A DNA stretch of 64,000 nt from Limnohabitans parvus II-B4 (GCF_003063455.1 NZ_NESN01000004.1:1-64000), one strand, 5' to 3'; positions 7,673-19,146 are shown, counted from the first letter of the stretch. Program-made: numbers and translations. Notes: generated by a model not told the origin, from the sequence alone.

Positions 7673-8925
7673 ACACCAAGTCGAACACCGACCAGAACGC
7701 AAGCCCGCAGCGCCAAGGCCCGCTGACCGATCTCAAGGTGATCGAAGTGTGCAGCACGATTGCCGGGCCGGCCTGCGCTCGTTTGTTGGCCGACTTCGGT
7801 GCCGACGTGATCAAGATCGAGCCGCCCGATGGTGACCCGGTGCGGCAAATGGGGCAGCATGTGGGTGACGTGTCTTTGTATGCAGCTTCCATCTTGCGCA
7901 ACAAGCGCTCGATTGCCCTGGACCTCAAGTCCGAGCAGGGACGGGCCTTGGCTTTTGAGCTGATGGTGCAGGCCGACATCGTGGTGGAAAACAACCGCCC
8001 GGGGGTGATGGAGCGCCTGGGCTTGGGTTATGAGGCCTTGACGGCACGCAACCCCGGTTTGGTGATGGTGCGCATCAGCGGTTTTGGTCAAGACGGCCCC
8101 TATGCCGAGCGACCCGGCTATGGGGCGATTTGTGAAGCCGTGGGGGGCGTGCGCCACATGACGGGCGATCCTGACCGGCCCCCAGCTCGGGTGGCTTTGG
8201 CCACCACCGATTATTTGTCTTCGGTCTATGCCGCGTTCGGGGCCATGGCGGCCATTCATTCGCGCGCTCAGACGGGCCAAGGGCAGGTGGTGGATGTGGC
8301 TTTGTACGAGGCCGCGTTCACCCAGATGGAGCCAGTGGTGCCCGCACACGACAAGCTGGGCGTGGTGCCCATGCGGGAGGGCTCGAACCTGCCTTCTATG
8401 GCCCCCAACAGCTCTTATCCCACCCGTGATGGGGCTTGGGTGCTGATCGCCGCCAACAGCCAACCGATCTGGAAACGGCTGGTGTCCCTGATGCAACAAC
8501 CCGAGTTGCTGACGGACCCGCGTTTCGAGACGATCCAGGCGCGTGGCCTGCCCGAGCACATGCGTGCCATCGACGCCATCGTCTCCGACTGGAGCCGTGG
8601 CCATGAGGCGGCTCAGCTTTTGGCTTTGCTGCACAAAGCCCAGGTGCCCAGCACCTTGATTTACACCATTGCCGACATCTTCAAAGATCCCCATTTCCAG
8701 GCGCGTCAGATGCTGCAGCAGGTGCCCCACGCGCAGCTGGGCCACACCACCCAAGCCGGGGTCGTGCCCAGGCTGTCAGCCACACCGGGCGGCATTTACC
8801 GCAGCGGCCCCAACTTGGGCGCAGACAGTTTTGATGTGCTGCAGCGCGATCTTCAACTCAGCCCTGAACGTGTACAGGCCTTGGTGGCCAGTGGTGCGGT
8901 GGTGCTGCCTTCTTCATCTGTCTGA
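7669..8925 (+). CDS. CaiB/BaiF family (class III) CoA-transferase
   Basis: A 418-residue family III CoA-transferase. Seen: the N-terminal GPLTDLKVIEVCSTIAGP and LADFGADVIKIEPPDGDPVR segments that bind CoA, NKRSIALDLKSEQGR, and the ISGFGQDGPY segment. The candidate catalytic aspartate is Asp181 in TTDYLSS, aligned with the Asp that forms the acyl-anhydride in formyl-CoA transferase. It would activate a carboxylic acid by CoA exchange from another acyl-CoA. The start overlaps the GntR stop and the binding-protein gene follows 12 bp later, so it is mid-operon. Acid substrate unknown; the neighbouring uptake protein suggests an imported carboxylate. Confidence 0.9.
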   Translation: MNTKSNTDQNASPQRQGPLTDLKVIEVCSTIAGPACARLLADFGADVIKIEPPDGDPVRQMGQHVGDVSLYAASILRNKRSIALDLKSEQGRALAFELMVQADIVVENNRPGVMERLGLGYEALTARNPGLVMVRISGFGQDGPYAERPGYGAICEAVGGVRHMTGDPDRPPARVALATTDYLSSVYAAFGAMAAIHSRAQTGQGQVVDVALYEAAFTQMEPVVPAHDKLGVVPMREGSNLPSMAPNSSYPTRDGAWVLIAANSQPIWKRLVSLMQQPELLTDPRFETIQARGLPEHMRAIDAIVSDWSRGHEAAQLLALLHKAQVPSTLIYTIADIFKDPHFQARQMLQQVPHAQLGHTTQAGVVPRLSATPGGIYRSGPNLGADSFDVLQRDLQLSPERVQALVASGAVVLPSSSV

Positions 8926-8937
8926 AAGGAAACCGTC

Positions 8938-9945
8938 ATGCAAGCTCACATCAACCGCCGTCAATCGCTCGGCCTGATCGCAGGCGCTAGCCTGGCCCCC
9001 ATGGGTTGGGAGGCGCTGGCGCAAGACAGCAGCTGGAAACCCACAGAGATGATCCGCTATGTGATTGGCGTGGCTCCGGGCGGCTCGGTCGATTTGTATG
9101 CACGTGGCATCAAGCAAATGCTCGAGTCGCAGCAGCGCCTGCATGGGCAAACCATGCTGGCCGAAAACAAGCCGGGCGCGGCGGGTTTGCTGGGCTTGCA
9201 GCAACTGCAACGCAATCGGGGCAACGCGCACCACCTGGGCACCTTTCACACGGGCAGCATTGCGGGGCAAGCCACGGGCATGCTCAAGGCCGACATGCGC
9301 GAATTTGTGCCCGTGGCCATGATGGTGGAAGAAACCTCGCTGGTGGCCGTGCGGGCCGACAGCCCGCTGCGCAATGTGCAAGACCTCGTGGCACGTTTGC
9401 AGCGCGATGTGTCCTCGGTCAGCTTTGCGGTGGCCCCTGTGCGGGGCCTGAACACGCATTTGGCGATTGCCAAACCCCTCAAAGTCGCGGGGCTGGCGGT
9501 GGACAAACTCACGGTGGTGCCTTTCCGCTCTTCGGGGGATTCCATGGTGGCCTTGCTGGGGGGCAATGTGGATGTGGTGTCCGCCACCGGCCCCACCGTC
9601 ATGCCGCAGGTGCAAGCTGGCAAGGTGCGTGTGTTGGCCAGTGCTTCGCCGCAACGCGGCACGGGCTTGATGGCTGCCGTGCCCACTTGGCGTGAGCAGG
9701 GCGTGGCGGCCGACTACATCAGCTACAACGGCGTTTTGTTGCCCGGTGGTGTGGACGCTGAACAAATCCGGTTTTGGGAAAACGCCTTGCGCCAAGTGGC
9801 CGAGTCGGCTGCCTGGCAAGCCATGGTCGAAAAATCGGGCAACCGCCCCATGTTCAAAGGCTATGTGGATTCACACCGTTACCTGGAAGCCGAGTTGTCT
9901 GAAACGCGCGCCTTGGTCACCGCCTTGGGCTTGGGGGCTGCATGA
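8938..9945 (+). CDS. Tripartite tricarboxylate transporter substrate-binding protein (Bug family)
   Basis: Periplasmic solute-binding protein of 335 residues in the Bug (TctC) family. The N-terminus has a twin-arginine-like stretch (NRRQSLGLIAG) and a cleavage site near ALAQD, so export may be by Tat or Sec. The mature part starts with the Bug sequence MIRYVIGVAPGGSVDLYAR and includes GTFHTGS and PFRSSGDSMVALLGG. Bug proteins bind carboxylates for TctAB permeases, or act as orphan sensors; no tctA or tctB is in the window. A ribosome site (GAAAGGAAA) precedes it and its stop overlaps the next start by 4 bp. It likely delivers the acid used by this operon. Confidence 0.9.
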   Translation: MQAHINRRQSLGLIAGASLAPMGWEALAQDSSWKPTEMIRYVIGVAPGGSVDLYARGIKQMLESQQRLHGQTMLAENKPGAAGLLGLQQLQRNRGNAHHLGTFHTGSIAGQATGMLKADMREFVPVAMMVEETSLVAVRADSPLRNVQDLVARLQRDVSSVSFAVAPVRGLNTHLAIAKPLKVAGLAVDKLTVVPFRSSGDSMVALLGGNVDVVSATGPTVMPQVQAGKVRVLASASPQRGTGLMAAVPTWREQGVAADYISYNGVLLPGGVDAEQIRFWENALRQVAESAAWQAMVEKSGNRPMFKGYVDSHRYLEAELSETRALVTALGLGAA

Positions 9946-11516
9946 GCCAGTGGCCTGTTTTTGAGCCTTCGGGCGAGTGGGCAGCTGAACTCACTGAGTT
10001 GCAGTTGCGCCGTGCGCAGGCACGCGCCATGGGCGGAGCAGAGGCGCTGGCCCGCTTCAAGGCCAGTGGTCGCCTGAACGCACGTGAGCGCATCGATCAC
10101 TTGATGGATGCGGGCAGTTTTCGGGAACTGGGGGCGCTGGCGGGCAAAGGCCATTACAGCCGAGAGGGGGCCTTTGAGCGAATGGACCCCACCAACGCCA
10201 TCGTGGGGCTTGGCCGCGTGCAGGGCCGCAAAGTGGCGGTGCATGCCGATGACTTCACGATCCGTGCGGGCTCGTCGGAAGCCTCCATTGCTGACAAGTG
10301 GATTTACATAGAGCGCATGGCGCACCAGTTGCGCATGCCGCTGGTGCGATTGGTCGATTCGGCGGGGGGTAGCGTCAAGCTTTTGATGCAGATCGGCGGG
10401 ACCAAAATCCCCGAATACCCCAGCTGGCCTGCCAACGAGTTGCTGCAAACCGTGCCCGTGGTGGGGGTAGCCTTGGGCGCATGTGCAGGGCAGGGGGCGG
10501 TCAAAGTGCTGTCCTCGCATTTCTCGGTCATGGTGCGTGAGCAAGCACAAGTCATGGCGGCTGGCCCGCATGTGGTGCGTCAGGCTTATGCGCAAGAGGT
10601 GGACAAAAACGACCTGGGCGGTCACCGGGTGCACCGCAAAAGCGCCTTGGTGCACAACGAGGCCGAGGACGAAGCCGATGCCTTGGCGCAGGTGCAGCAG
10701 TTTTTGAGCTACATGCCGCGCAGCGTGCACCATTTGGCGCCTGTGCTGCCGACACAAGACAGTCCTACACGCGCAGACGATTGGCTCAAAGACGCCATCC
10801 CCCGCGAGCGCCGCAAAATTTACGAGCCGCGCAAAATTTTGGCTTCGGTCATGGACATGGACTCGGTGTTCGAAATCGGTCGCTACCAAGGCGGCTCGGT
10901 CATCACGGCCTTGGCACGTTTAAATGGGGTGCCCGTCGGTGTGATTGCCAACGACCCCAAAGTGCAAGGCGGCGCGATGACGGTGCAAGCGGCCTACAAA
11001 ATGGAGCGGCATGTGAAGCTGTGCAGCTTGTTTGGTTTGCCCGTGGTGAACTTTGTGGACCAGCCGGGCAACCAAACAGGCTTGGAGGCCGAGCTGGGCG
11101 GGACTTTGTTGGGGGCCATGCGAGTGGGGGAGGCCCTCAACGCTTGCCGCTCGCCTTGGGTGTCGATCTTGGTGCGCCGTTGCTTTGGCATGGCCGGAGC
11201 CTTGCACGCGCCCAAATATGGCGAAGCGCTGAACCTGCGCTACGCCTGGCCATCGGCGCGTTGGGGATCTATCCCGATTGAAGGCGGCGTTATGGCCGCG
11301 CACAAGGCCGAAATCGATGCCGCGCCTGACCCCGCAGCCAAGCGGGCAGAGCTGGAGGCTTTCTACCTGAACATGACATCGCCGTTTCGCACAGCCGAAA
11401 AGTTCGGCATTTTGGACATCATCGACCCCCGTGAGACCCGTGCCATCTTGTGTGACTGGGTCGAGGATGCGCGTGAGCTGGTTAAGCTGAGCCGCGTGGG
11501 CGAGAGCGAGGGGTGA
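9942..11516 (+). CDS. Acyl-CoA carboxyltransferase subunit (PccB/12S/GcdA-like)
   Basis: A 524-residue biotin-dependent carboxyltransferase with the two crotonase-like halves of the family: N-terminal half to about residue 260 (GRLNARERIDHLMDAGSF; VDSAGGSVKLLMQIGG) and C-terminal half (VFEIGRYQGGSVITALARLNGVPVG is characteristic, here VFEIGRYQGG; VVNFVDQPGNQTG; RRCFGMAGALHAP). It exchanges CO2 between biotin on the carrier and an acyl-CoA. The operon supplies its own biotinyl carrier but no biotin carboxylase (AccC/PccA), so it could share a carboxylase encoded elsewhere, act as a transcarboxylase, or run as a decarboxylase. The PccB, MccB and GcdA groups cannot be separated by eye. Confidence 0.88.
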   Translation: MSQWPVFEPSGEWAAELTELQLRRAQARAMGGAEALARFKASGRLNARERIDHLMDAGSFRELGALAGKGHYSREGAFERMDPTNAIVGLGRVQGRKVAVHADDFTIRAGSSEASIADKWIYIERMAHQLRMPLVRLVDSAGGSVKLLMQIGGTKIPEYPSWPANELLQTVPVVGVALGACAGQGAVKVLSSHFSVMVREQAQVMAAGPHVVRQAYAQEVDKNDLGGHRVHRKSALVHNEAEDEADALAQVQQFLSYMPRSVHHLAPVLPTQDSPTRADDWLKDAIPRERRKIYEPRKILASVMDMDSVFEIGRYQGGSVITALARLNGVPVGVIANDPKVQGGAMTVQAAYKMERHVKLCSLFGLPVVNFVDQPGNQTGLEAELGGTLLGAMRVGEALNACRSPWVSILVRRCFGMAGALHAPKYGEALNLRYAWPSARWGSIPIEGGVMAAHKAEIDAAPDPAAKRAELEAFYLNMTSPFRTAEKFGILDIIDPRETRAILCDWVEDARELVKLSRVGESEG

Positions 11517-11553
11517 GGCTCGGATGACGCCCACATCCGGGATAATCCGCCCC

Positions 11554-11958
11554 ATGAGATCTCCCATTGCTGTTGTTGACGTTGACCGTTGTGAAACTTG
11601 GACCCGCTACAAAGCAGGTTTGTGTGACACCTGTGCGGCCAATTGCTGCACCATGCCGGTCGAGGTCAAGATGACTGATCTGGTGCGGCTGGGCATGGTC
11701 GATCCGTTCGAGGCCGAGCACGAAGACCCCAAGCAAATTGCCAAGCGCCTGACGAAAGCGGGCGTGATTGACCATTTCAATTTCAAGAACAGCATCTTCA
11801 GTTTGGCCCGGCGTGCCAGCGGCGATTGTCATTTGCTGGACGCCAAAACGCGTCGTTGCACCGTGTACGACAAGCGGCCCAATACCTGCCGTTTGCATCC
11901 CCAGGTGGGGCCTCGCCCCAACCATTGCCCTTACGGCAACAAGGCCCAATCACGCTGA
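11554..11958 (+). CDS. YkgJ-family cysteine-cluster protein
   Basis: A 134-residue protein with a dense cysteine pattern, LCDTCAANCCTMPVEV near residues 24-38, a middle GDCHLLDAKTRRCTVYDKRPNTCRLHP and a final HCPYG. This is the putative zinc- or iron-chelating UPF0153/YkgJ domain (PF03692) of unknown biochemical role. ATG 11554 gives the conserved SPIAVVDVDRCETW N-terminus; an upstream in-frame ATG at 11524 adds a non-conserved stretch. A GGATAATCC -10-like element lies within 10 bp of the ATG, so the message may be nearly leaderless. A strong terminator follows. Confidence 0.85.
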   Translation: MRSPIAVVDVDRCETWTRYKAGLCDTCAANCCTMPVEVKMTDLVRLGMVDPFEAEHEDPKQIAKRLTKAGVIDHFNFKNSIFSLARRASGDCHLLDAKTRRCTVYDKRPNTCRLHPQVGPRPNHCPYGNKAQSR

Positions 11959-11999
11959 GCCGCGGGCATTGATCAGGCGCCGGTGGCGCCGCCATCAAA

Positions 12000-12031
12000 A
12001 AAGCCTCCTTGCTTTGCAGCAAGGAGGCTTT
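12000..12031. terminator. Bidirectional terminator between ykgJ-like gene and rpoD
   Basis: AAAGCCTCCTTGCT and AGCAAGGAGGCTTT form a 14-bp perfect stem around TTGC. T-rich sequence follows on both strands (TGTTTTT on plus, TTTTTT on minus), serving the convergent ykgJ-like gene and rpoD. Confidence 0.92.
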
Positions 12032-12051
12032 GTTTTTGCAGACTGTCAGGC

Positions 12052-14577
<2,526 letters not shown>

Positions 14578-14918
14578 GAACACCTCAGAACATCAAAACA
14601 GACAAGGAAACGGACACAGTCAGCGCCAAATACATCCCGGCGCGGGCTTGTAGGACACAAATCAACACCCTATATGGGCGTCAAATTTGCAATGGCAAGA
14701 TGGTGGGCGAACATTTGGAATGCAGTCCTTGCGGAACGGTGACCGGCCCGCATGGGGGCATCGCGCTGTTGGCGGTGGTCTAGCCGGAGGTGCTGCTGTC
14801 GCTCTTGCCGAGAAAATGGATTATACCGAAAGTCAAGCCTGGTTCTCACAGTGTAGAAGTGCCAAGCAGGTTTGCCGGAGCTTGTCTGCAAGCGATGTCT
14901 GCAGAGCGCAAGCGTCCT
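14578..14918 (-). promoter_or_regulatory. rpoD upstream region with candidate promoters; no gene
   Basis: A 341-bp gap with no supported gene on either strand. Reading toward rpoD, a perfect TATAAT is at 14825-14820, lacking a good -35 at 17 bp. A second candidate has TTGCCA (14698-14693) and TATAGG (14674-14669) spaced 18 bp, giving a leader of about 85 nt. More than one promoter is common for rpoD. Both are by-eye calls. Confidence 0.4.
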
Positions 14919-15515
14919 TTAGCGTGCAGGTCGGATTGCTGTTTTAGGACGGAAGGCTTTGCAGACCTCGTCGCGGGTTTCCATGTAAGGCCCCCCAATC
15001 AAATCGACGCAATACGGCACGGCCGCAAAAATCCCATGCACCACAGCTTTGCCCTCGGCGTCTTTCAGCCCTTCCAGGGTTTCGGCAATCGATTTGGGCT
15101 GGCCGGGCAGGTTGATGATCAGGCTTTGGCCTCGGATCACGGCCACTTGGCGCGACAAGATGGCTGTGGGCACGAATTTCAGGCTGATCTGACGCATTTG
15201 CTCGCCAAACCCTGGCATTTCCTTGTCGGCCACAGCCAAAGTAGCTTCGGGCGTCACATCGCGCAGGGCCGGGCCTGTGCCGCCAGTCGTCAGCACCAAG
15301 CTGCAACCGACATGGACCAACTCGATCAAGGTGGCGCTGATGCGCTCTTTTTCGTCCGGGATCAGGCGGGGCTCAAAGGTGATGGGGTTGTGCAGGGCTT
15401 TGGTGAGCCACTCTTGCAGTGCGGGCAGGCCTTTGTCTTCGTAGACACCCGTGCTGGCCCGGTCGCTGATGGACACGATGCCGATCTTGATCGGGTCAAA
15501 CAAGGATTCACTCAT
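14919..15515 (-). CDS. mog: Molybdopterin adenylyltransferase
   Basis: A 198-residue MogA/MoaB-fold enzyme that adenylates molybdopterin before molybdate insertion. Seen: IGIVSISDRASTGVYEDKG at the N-terminus (as in MogA), LVLTTGGTGPALRDVTPE with the TTGGTGP nucleotide-binding loop near residue 75, and the C-terminal LPGQPKSIAE. ATG 15515 is preferred to an upstream ATG at 15548, which lies inside the preceding gene. It overlaps the end of yjgA by 8 bp, so the two are cotranscribed. A molybdate-type binding protein is encoded 10 kb away, but no other moa/moe gene is present. Confidence 0.93.
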   Translation of the reverse strand: MSESLFDPIKIGIVSISDRASTGVYEDKGLPALQEWLTKALHNPITFEPRLIPDEKERISATLIELVHVGCSLVLTTGGTGPALRDVTPEATLAVADKEMPGFGEQMRQISLKFVPTAILSRQVAVIRGQSLIINLPGQPKSIAETLEGLKDAEGKAVVHGIFAAVPYCVDLIGGPYMETRDEVCKAFRPKTAIRPAR

Positions 15516-16164
15516 CTTCGGTCTCGTCGGGGGTGTTGTCACTTTCACCGTTGGTCAGCACGCTGCGCACCAGCTTGAACAGTTCGCGGTAAGCACGGCC
15601 TTGGCGTGGTGCCAGGCCTTGCGATACCGCAGCGTTGGTGACGGGCACAGCGTCTTTGCGGGCTTGGCGCACCAGGGCGCGCAGCTGCTGAATATCGGTT
15701 TGCGGGTAATGCGCAATCCATTCACCCACCGCCGCATCGTCGGCGATCAGGCGGTCGCGCCAGGCTTCAGCCAAGTGCAGGGCTTGGGTGTCTTTGGCGC
15801 TGCCCAAGCGTTGGATGTCCAGCGCTTCGCGCACGGCTTGCAGGGTTTCGGGGCTGAGCAAACGCATTTGTTTGCCAATGAATTGCATCTGGCGGCGTTT
15901 GCCTTCAAAGTTGGTGATGCGCTTGGCTTCGGCCAGACCATCCACCAGCTTGTCGGGCAGGCTCAGGCCTTCCATGAGGTCTTTGCGCAGGGTCAGCAAG
16001 GCTGCGCCGAGTTCTTGCAGTTCGGTGCTTTCGCGCTTGAGCTCGGTGCGACTGGGACCTTCCAGGCCGCCTTTGAGCTCGCGCTTGTACTCCAGGTCAA
16101 GTTCGCTGCCTTCGGCAACAAATTGACCACGGACGAAATAGCCTTTTTTGGGTTTACGGGACAT
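15508..16164 (-). CDS. yjgA: Ribosome biogenesis factor DarP/YjgA (DUF615)
   Basis: A 218-residue DUF615 protein, associated with late 50S ribosomal subunit assembly in E. coli. It starts SRKPKKGYFVRGQFV, has a charged coiled region (SRTELKRESTELQELGAALL), and the family core RRQMQFIGKQMRLL near residues 92-105, followed by EWRDRLIADD-type sequence (AEAWRDRLIADDAAV). It is divergent from pmbA, a neighbour pairing often kept in Proteobacteria, and its 3' end overlaps mog. Confidence 0.93.
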   Translation of the reverse strand: MSRKPKKGYFVRGQFVAEGSELDLEYKRELKGGLEGPSRTELKRESTELQELGAALLTLRKDLMEGLSLPDKLVDGLAEAKRITNFEGKRRQMQFIGKQMRLLSPETLQAVREALDIQRLGSAKDTQALHLAEAWRDRLIADDAAVGEWIAHYPQTDIQQLRALVRQARKDAVPVTNAAVSQGLAPRQGRAYRELFKLVRSVLTNGESDNTPDETEDE

Positions 16165-16267
16165 GACTGGGGGAACTCGTTCTCAAGGACAGCGCACAGG
16201 CTGGGTGGCAAGTATCATAGCGGCCACTGCGAGCCTGGCGCTCGCCATTTTTTTCGAGACCCCTTCC

Positions 16268-17665
16268 GTGAAAAAAAACGCTCCTGTCTCCGCATCCACT
16301 GCGCACCCCCATGACGGCTTCAGTTACTCGCGTGACCATTTTGAGGAGCTGGTCGACATCGCCCTGCACCACGCCAAAAAGCTGGGTGCGACCAACGCGG
16401 GTGCTGAAGCGTCTGAAGGCTGTGGCCTGTCGGTCAGCGTGCGCAAGGGCGAGCTGGAGAACGTGGAGCGCAACCGCGACAAATCACTGGGCGTGACGGT
16501 CTATGTGGATCACCGCCGCGGCAACGCCAGCACTTCTGATTTTTCCAAAGCAGCGATCGAGCGCACCGTGCAGGCCGCTTACGACATCGCCCGTTTCACA
16601 GCCGAAGACCCCACAGCCGGTTTACCCGACGAAGCCGACATCGAAACGAACCACCGCGATCTGGACTTGTTCCACCCCTGGTCCATCAGCAGTGAAGAAG
16701 CGGCGCGCATCGCCCTGCAGTGCGAAGCGGCAGCCCTGAAAACCAGCCGCCGCATCACCAACAGCGATGGCGCGGCCGTGTCGGCTCAGCAGAGCCATTT
16801 CTTCAGTGCCCACACGCACGGCTTCAGGGGCGGTTATGCCAGTTCACGCCACAGCGTGTCGGTGGCGCCCATTGCCAAATTGCCTGGCCGCAACGCCGAA
16901 ATGCAGCGCGACGCCTGGTACACCTCGATGCGTTCAGCCGACGAGCTGGCCTCGCCCGAAGCCGTGGGGCGTTACGCGGCCGAACGCGCGTTGTCACGCC
17001 TGGGGGCTCGCAAGATCGCCACCACCGAGTGCCCTGTGTTGTTTGAGTCGCCCGTGGCTGCGGGCTTGTTGGGTGGTTTTGTGCAAGCCGTGAGTGGTGG
17101 TGCCTTGTACCGCAAGAGCAGTTTTTTGCTGGATTCATTGGGCAAAAAAGTGTTCCCCAAGCACATTGACATCGATGAAGACCCTTTCCTTTTGCGCGGC
17201 AAAGGCAGCTCACCTTTTGACGACGAAGGCGTGCGCTCTGCACCCCGCAAAGTGGTCAAAGGCGGGCGCGTGGAAGGCTACTTCCTGAGCAGCTATTCGG
17301 CCCGAAAGCTGGGCATGAAGACCACCGGCAATGCGGGCGGTTCGCACAACCTGACGCTGACCTCGCGCTTGACGCAAGCGGGCGACAACCTGGATGAAAT
17401 GCTCAAAAAACTGGGCACCGGCTTGTTTGTGATCGAGCTGATGGGCCAGGGCGTGAACTACGTCACAGGCGACTATTCACGCGGGGCCAGCGGCTTCTGG
17501 GTTGAGAATGGTCAAATTGCTTACCCTGTGCACGAAATCACCATCGCGGGCAACCTCAAAGACATGCTGATGGGCATCGAGGCCGTGGGTGCAGACACCT
17601 ACAACATGGGGGCCAAAACCACCGGCTCCATTTTGGTCAATCGCATGAAGCTGGCGGGCAGCTGA
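16268..17665 (+). CDS. pmbA: Metalloprotease PmbA (TldE)
   Basis: A 465-residue TldD/TldE-family protein; with TldD it forms a zinc protease involved in peptide maturation and CcdA antitoxin degradation in E. coli. Seen: EASEGCGLSVSVRKGELENVERNRDKSLGV near the N-terminus (quoted motif VRKGELENVE), VLFESPVAAGLLGGF, LGKKVFPKHI and the C-terminal DYSRGASGFWVENG, all typical. PmbA lacks the HExxxH zinc site of TldD and none is seen here. The GTG at 16268 is chosen because the upstream open frame is unrelated in composition and overlaps yjgA; E. coli PmbA is 450 residues. Confidence 0.93.
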   Translation: MKKNAPVSASTAHPHDGFSYSRDHFEELVDIALHHAKKLGATNAGAEASEGCGLSVSVRKGELENVERNRDKSLGVTVYVDHRRGNASTSDFSKAAIERTVQAAYDIARFTAEDPTAGLPDEADIETNHRDLDLFHPWSISSEEAARIALQCEAAALKTSRRITNSDGAAVSAQQSHFFSAHTHGFRGGYASSRHSVSVAPIAKLPGRNAEMQRDAWYTSMRSADELASPEAVGRYAAERALSRLGARKIATTECPVLFESPVAAGLLGGFVQAVSGGALYRKSSFLLDSLGKKVFPKHIDIDEDPFLLRGKGSSPFDDEGVRSAPRKVVKGGRVEGYFLSSYSARKLGMKTTGNAGGSHNLTLTSRLTQAGDNLDEMLKKLGTGLFVIELMGQGVNYVTGDYSRGASGFWVENGQIAYPVHEITIAGNLKDMLMGIEAVGADTYNMGAKTTGSILVNRMKLAGS

Positions 17666-17678
17666 GGCTCGCTGCGCT

Positions 17679-18569
17679 GTGCAGGCTGAACTCCTTGCCG
17701 CTTTGGCCGCCCTGTCTTGGGCGGTGGGCAGTTTGTTTTCTGCGGCAGCTTCCAGCCGTATGGGCGCATTTGCCTTTACACGCTGGCGCTTGTTTTTTGC
17801 GCTCACCTTGCTGTGGGCGTTGGCGCTGTTCACCGGGCAATGGCGCACGCTCGATGCGTCCAATGTGGCGCTGTTGGCTTTGTCGGGCTTCATCGGCATT
17901 TTCATTGGCGACACGGCCTTGTTTGCCTGCATGAACCGGCTGGGCCCTCGCCGCAGCGGGGTCTTGTTTGCCACGCATGCCATTTTTTCCACCCTTTTGG
18001 CCTGGTTGTTTCTGGGCGAAACCTTGTGGGGCTGGACTTTGCTGGGCGGCAGTTTGCTGGTGGGCGGGGTGATGGTGGCCATTGTTTGGGGTCGCCGCGA
18101 GAGCGAAACCCACGCCTGGGAGAAGACGCAAGGCACTTTGATGACCGGTGTCTTGTTGGGCCTGTTGGCTGCGGTGTGCCAGTCGGTGGCGACCTTGATG
18201 ATCAAACCCTTGATGACTTCGGGTGTCGACGCCGTGGCCGCCTCTGCGGTGCGCACATCGGCCAGTTTTTCAGCCCATCTGGTGCTGCTCTGGGCGGGCG
18301 CGCAGGTGGCTCGGGTGCAAACCCCGTTGTCGCTGAAAACCTTGTGGAACACTTGGGCCAGTGCCGCTGTGGCGATGGCCTTGGGCATGACCTTGATCTT
18401 GCAGGCCCTGAAAACCGGGCAGGCCAATCTGGTGGGAATCTTCTCGTCGTTGACCCCCATCTTGCTGCTGCCGCTGCTGTGGGGGGTTTACCGCCGCAGC
18501 CCCGCTTGGGGGGCTTGGGGTGGGGCGGTCATGGCGGTGCTGGGTTCCGCCTTGATTTTGGGCGCCTGA
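17679..18569 (+). CDS. DMT-superfamily transporter with two EamA domains
   Basis: A 296-residue integral membrane protein with about ten hydrophobic helices arranged as two EamA repeats (first to about residue 135, second from about 150). Residues such as NRLGPRRSGVLFATHAIFSTLLAW (short form RRSGVLFATHA) mark the end of the first repeat. EamA proteins are secondary exporters of metabolites or amino acids; the substrate is unknown. It starts at GTG 17679, 13 bp after pmbA, and is likely cotranscribed with it. Confidence 0.88.
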   Translation: MQAELLAALAALSWAVGSLFSAAASSRMGAFAFTRWRLFFALTLLWALALFTGQWRTLDASNVALLALSGFIGIFIGDTALFACMNRLGPRRSGVLFATHAIFSTLLAWLFLGETLWGWTLLGGSLLVGGVMVAIVWGRRESETHAWEKTQGTLMTGVLLGLLAAVCQSVATLMIKPLMTSGVDAVAASAVRTSASFSAHLVLLWAGAQVARVQTPLSLKTLWNTWASAAVAMALGMTLILQALKTGQANLVGIFSSLTPILLLPLLWGVYRRSPAWGAWGGAVMAVLGSALILGA

Positions 18570-18591
18570 TCGTTGATCAGGCGGTGGCCGT

Positions 18592-19038
18592 TCAGCCTGC
18601 CAATGCGGCTTTGACCGCAGCTGACACTTGGCCCATGTCGGCCTTGCCTGCCAGTTTGGCCTTCACAGCGCCCATCACTTTGCCCATGTCGCCAGGACCT
18701 TTGGCCCCCAATTCGGTCACGATGGCCTGAACGGCGGCGGTGACTTCTTCGGCCGACATGCGCTCGGGCAGATACGCCAGCAGCACGGCCATTTCGGCCT
18801 TTTCCTTGTCGGCCAGGTCTTGGCGTGCGGCTTGTTCAAAAGCGGCAATGGAGTCTTTGCGTTGTTTGATCAGCTTGTCCACGATGGCCACCACAGCCAC
18901 ATCGTCGAGTTCAATGCGTTCGTCGACTTCTTTTTGCTTCATGGCCGACAACAGCAAGCGGATGGTGCCCAGACGCTCGGCGTCTTTGGCCCGCATGGCG
19001 TTCTTCATGTCTTCGGTGATCTGGTCTTTCAGGCTCAT
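18592..19038 (-). CDS. yqeY: GatB/YqeY domain protein
   Basis: A 148-residue YqeY protein, related to the tail domain of GatB of the tRNA amidotransferase. Seen: MSLKDQITEDMKNAMRAKD, RLGTIRLLLSAMKQKEVDER, YLPERMSAEE and the closing GKVMGAVKAKLAGKAD. ATG 19038 has AGGAG 7 bp upstream and starts the conserved sequence; an open frame extends upstream into non-conserved sequence. It follows rpsU by 108 bp, with a hairpin between. In related genomes dnaG and rpoD follow; here they do not. Confidence 0.93.
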   Translation of the reverse strand: MSLKDQITEDMKNAMRAKDAERLGTIRLLLSAMKQKEVDERIELDDVAVVAIVDKLIKQRKDSIAAFEQAARQDLADKEKAEMAVLLAYLPERMSAEEVTAAVQAIVTELGAKGPGDMGKVMGAVKAKLAGKADMGQVSAAVKAALAG

Positions 19039-19081
19039 GGGAGGCTCCTGGTGGGTGACAAAGAGGGGGGTAGAAACAACA

Positions 19082-19111
19082 AAGCCCGCCTGAGCGTCCT
19101 CCAGCGGGCTT
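19082..19111 (-). terminator. Hairpin terminator/attenuator after rpsU
   Basis: AAGCCCGC (minus-strand 19111-19104) pairs with GCGGGCTT (19089-19082) around a 14-base loop, followed on the minus strand by TTGTTGTTT. It lies between rpsU and yqeY and could let rpsU be made in excess. Confidence 0.7.
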
Positions 19112-19146
19112 GTTTGCAGACCCTTGCGGGTCATACAAAAAGAAGA

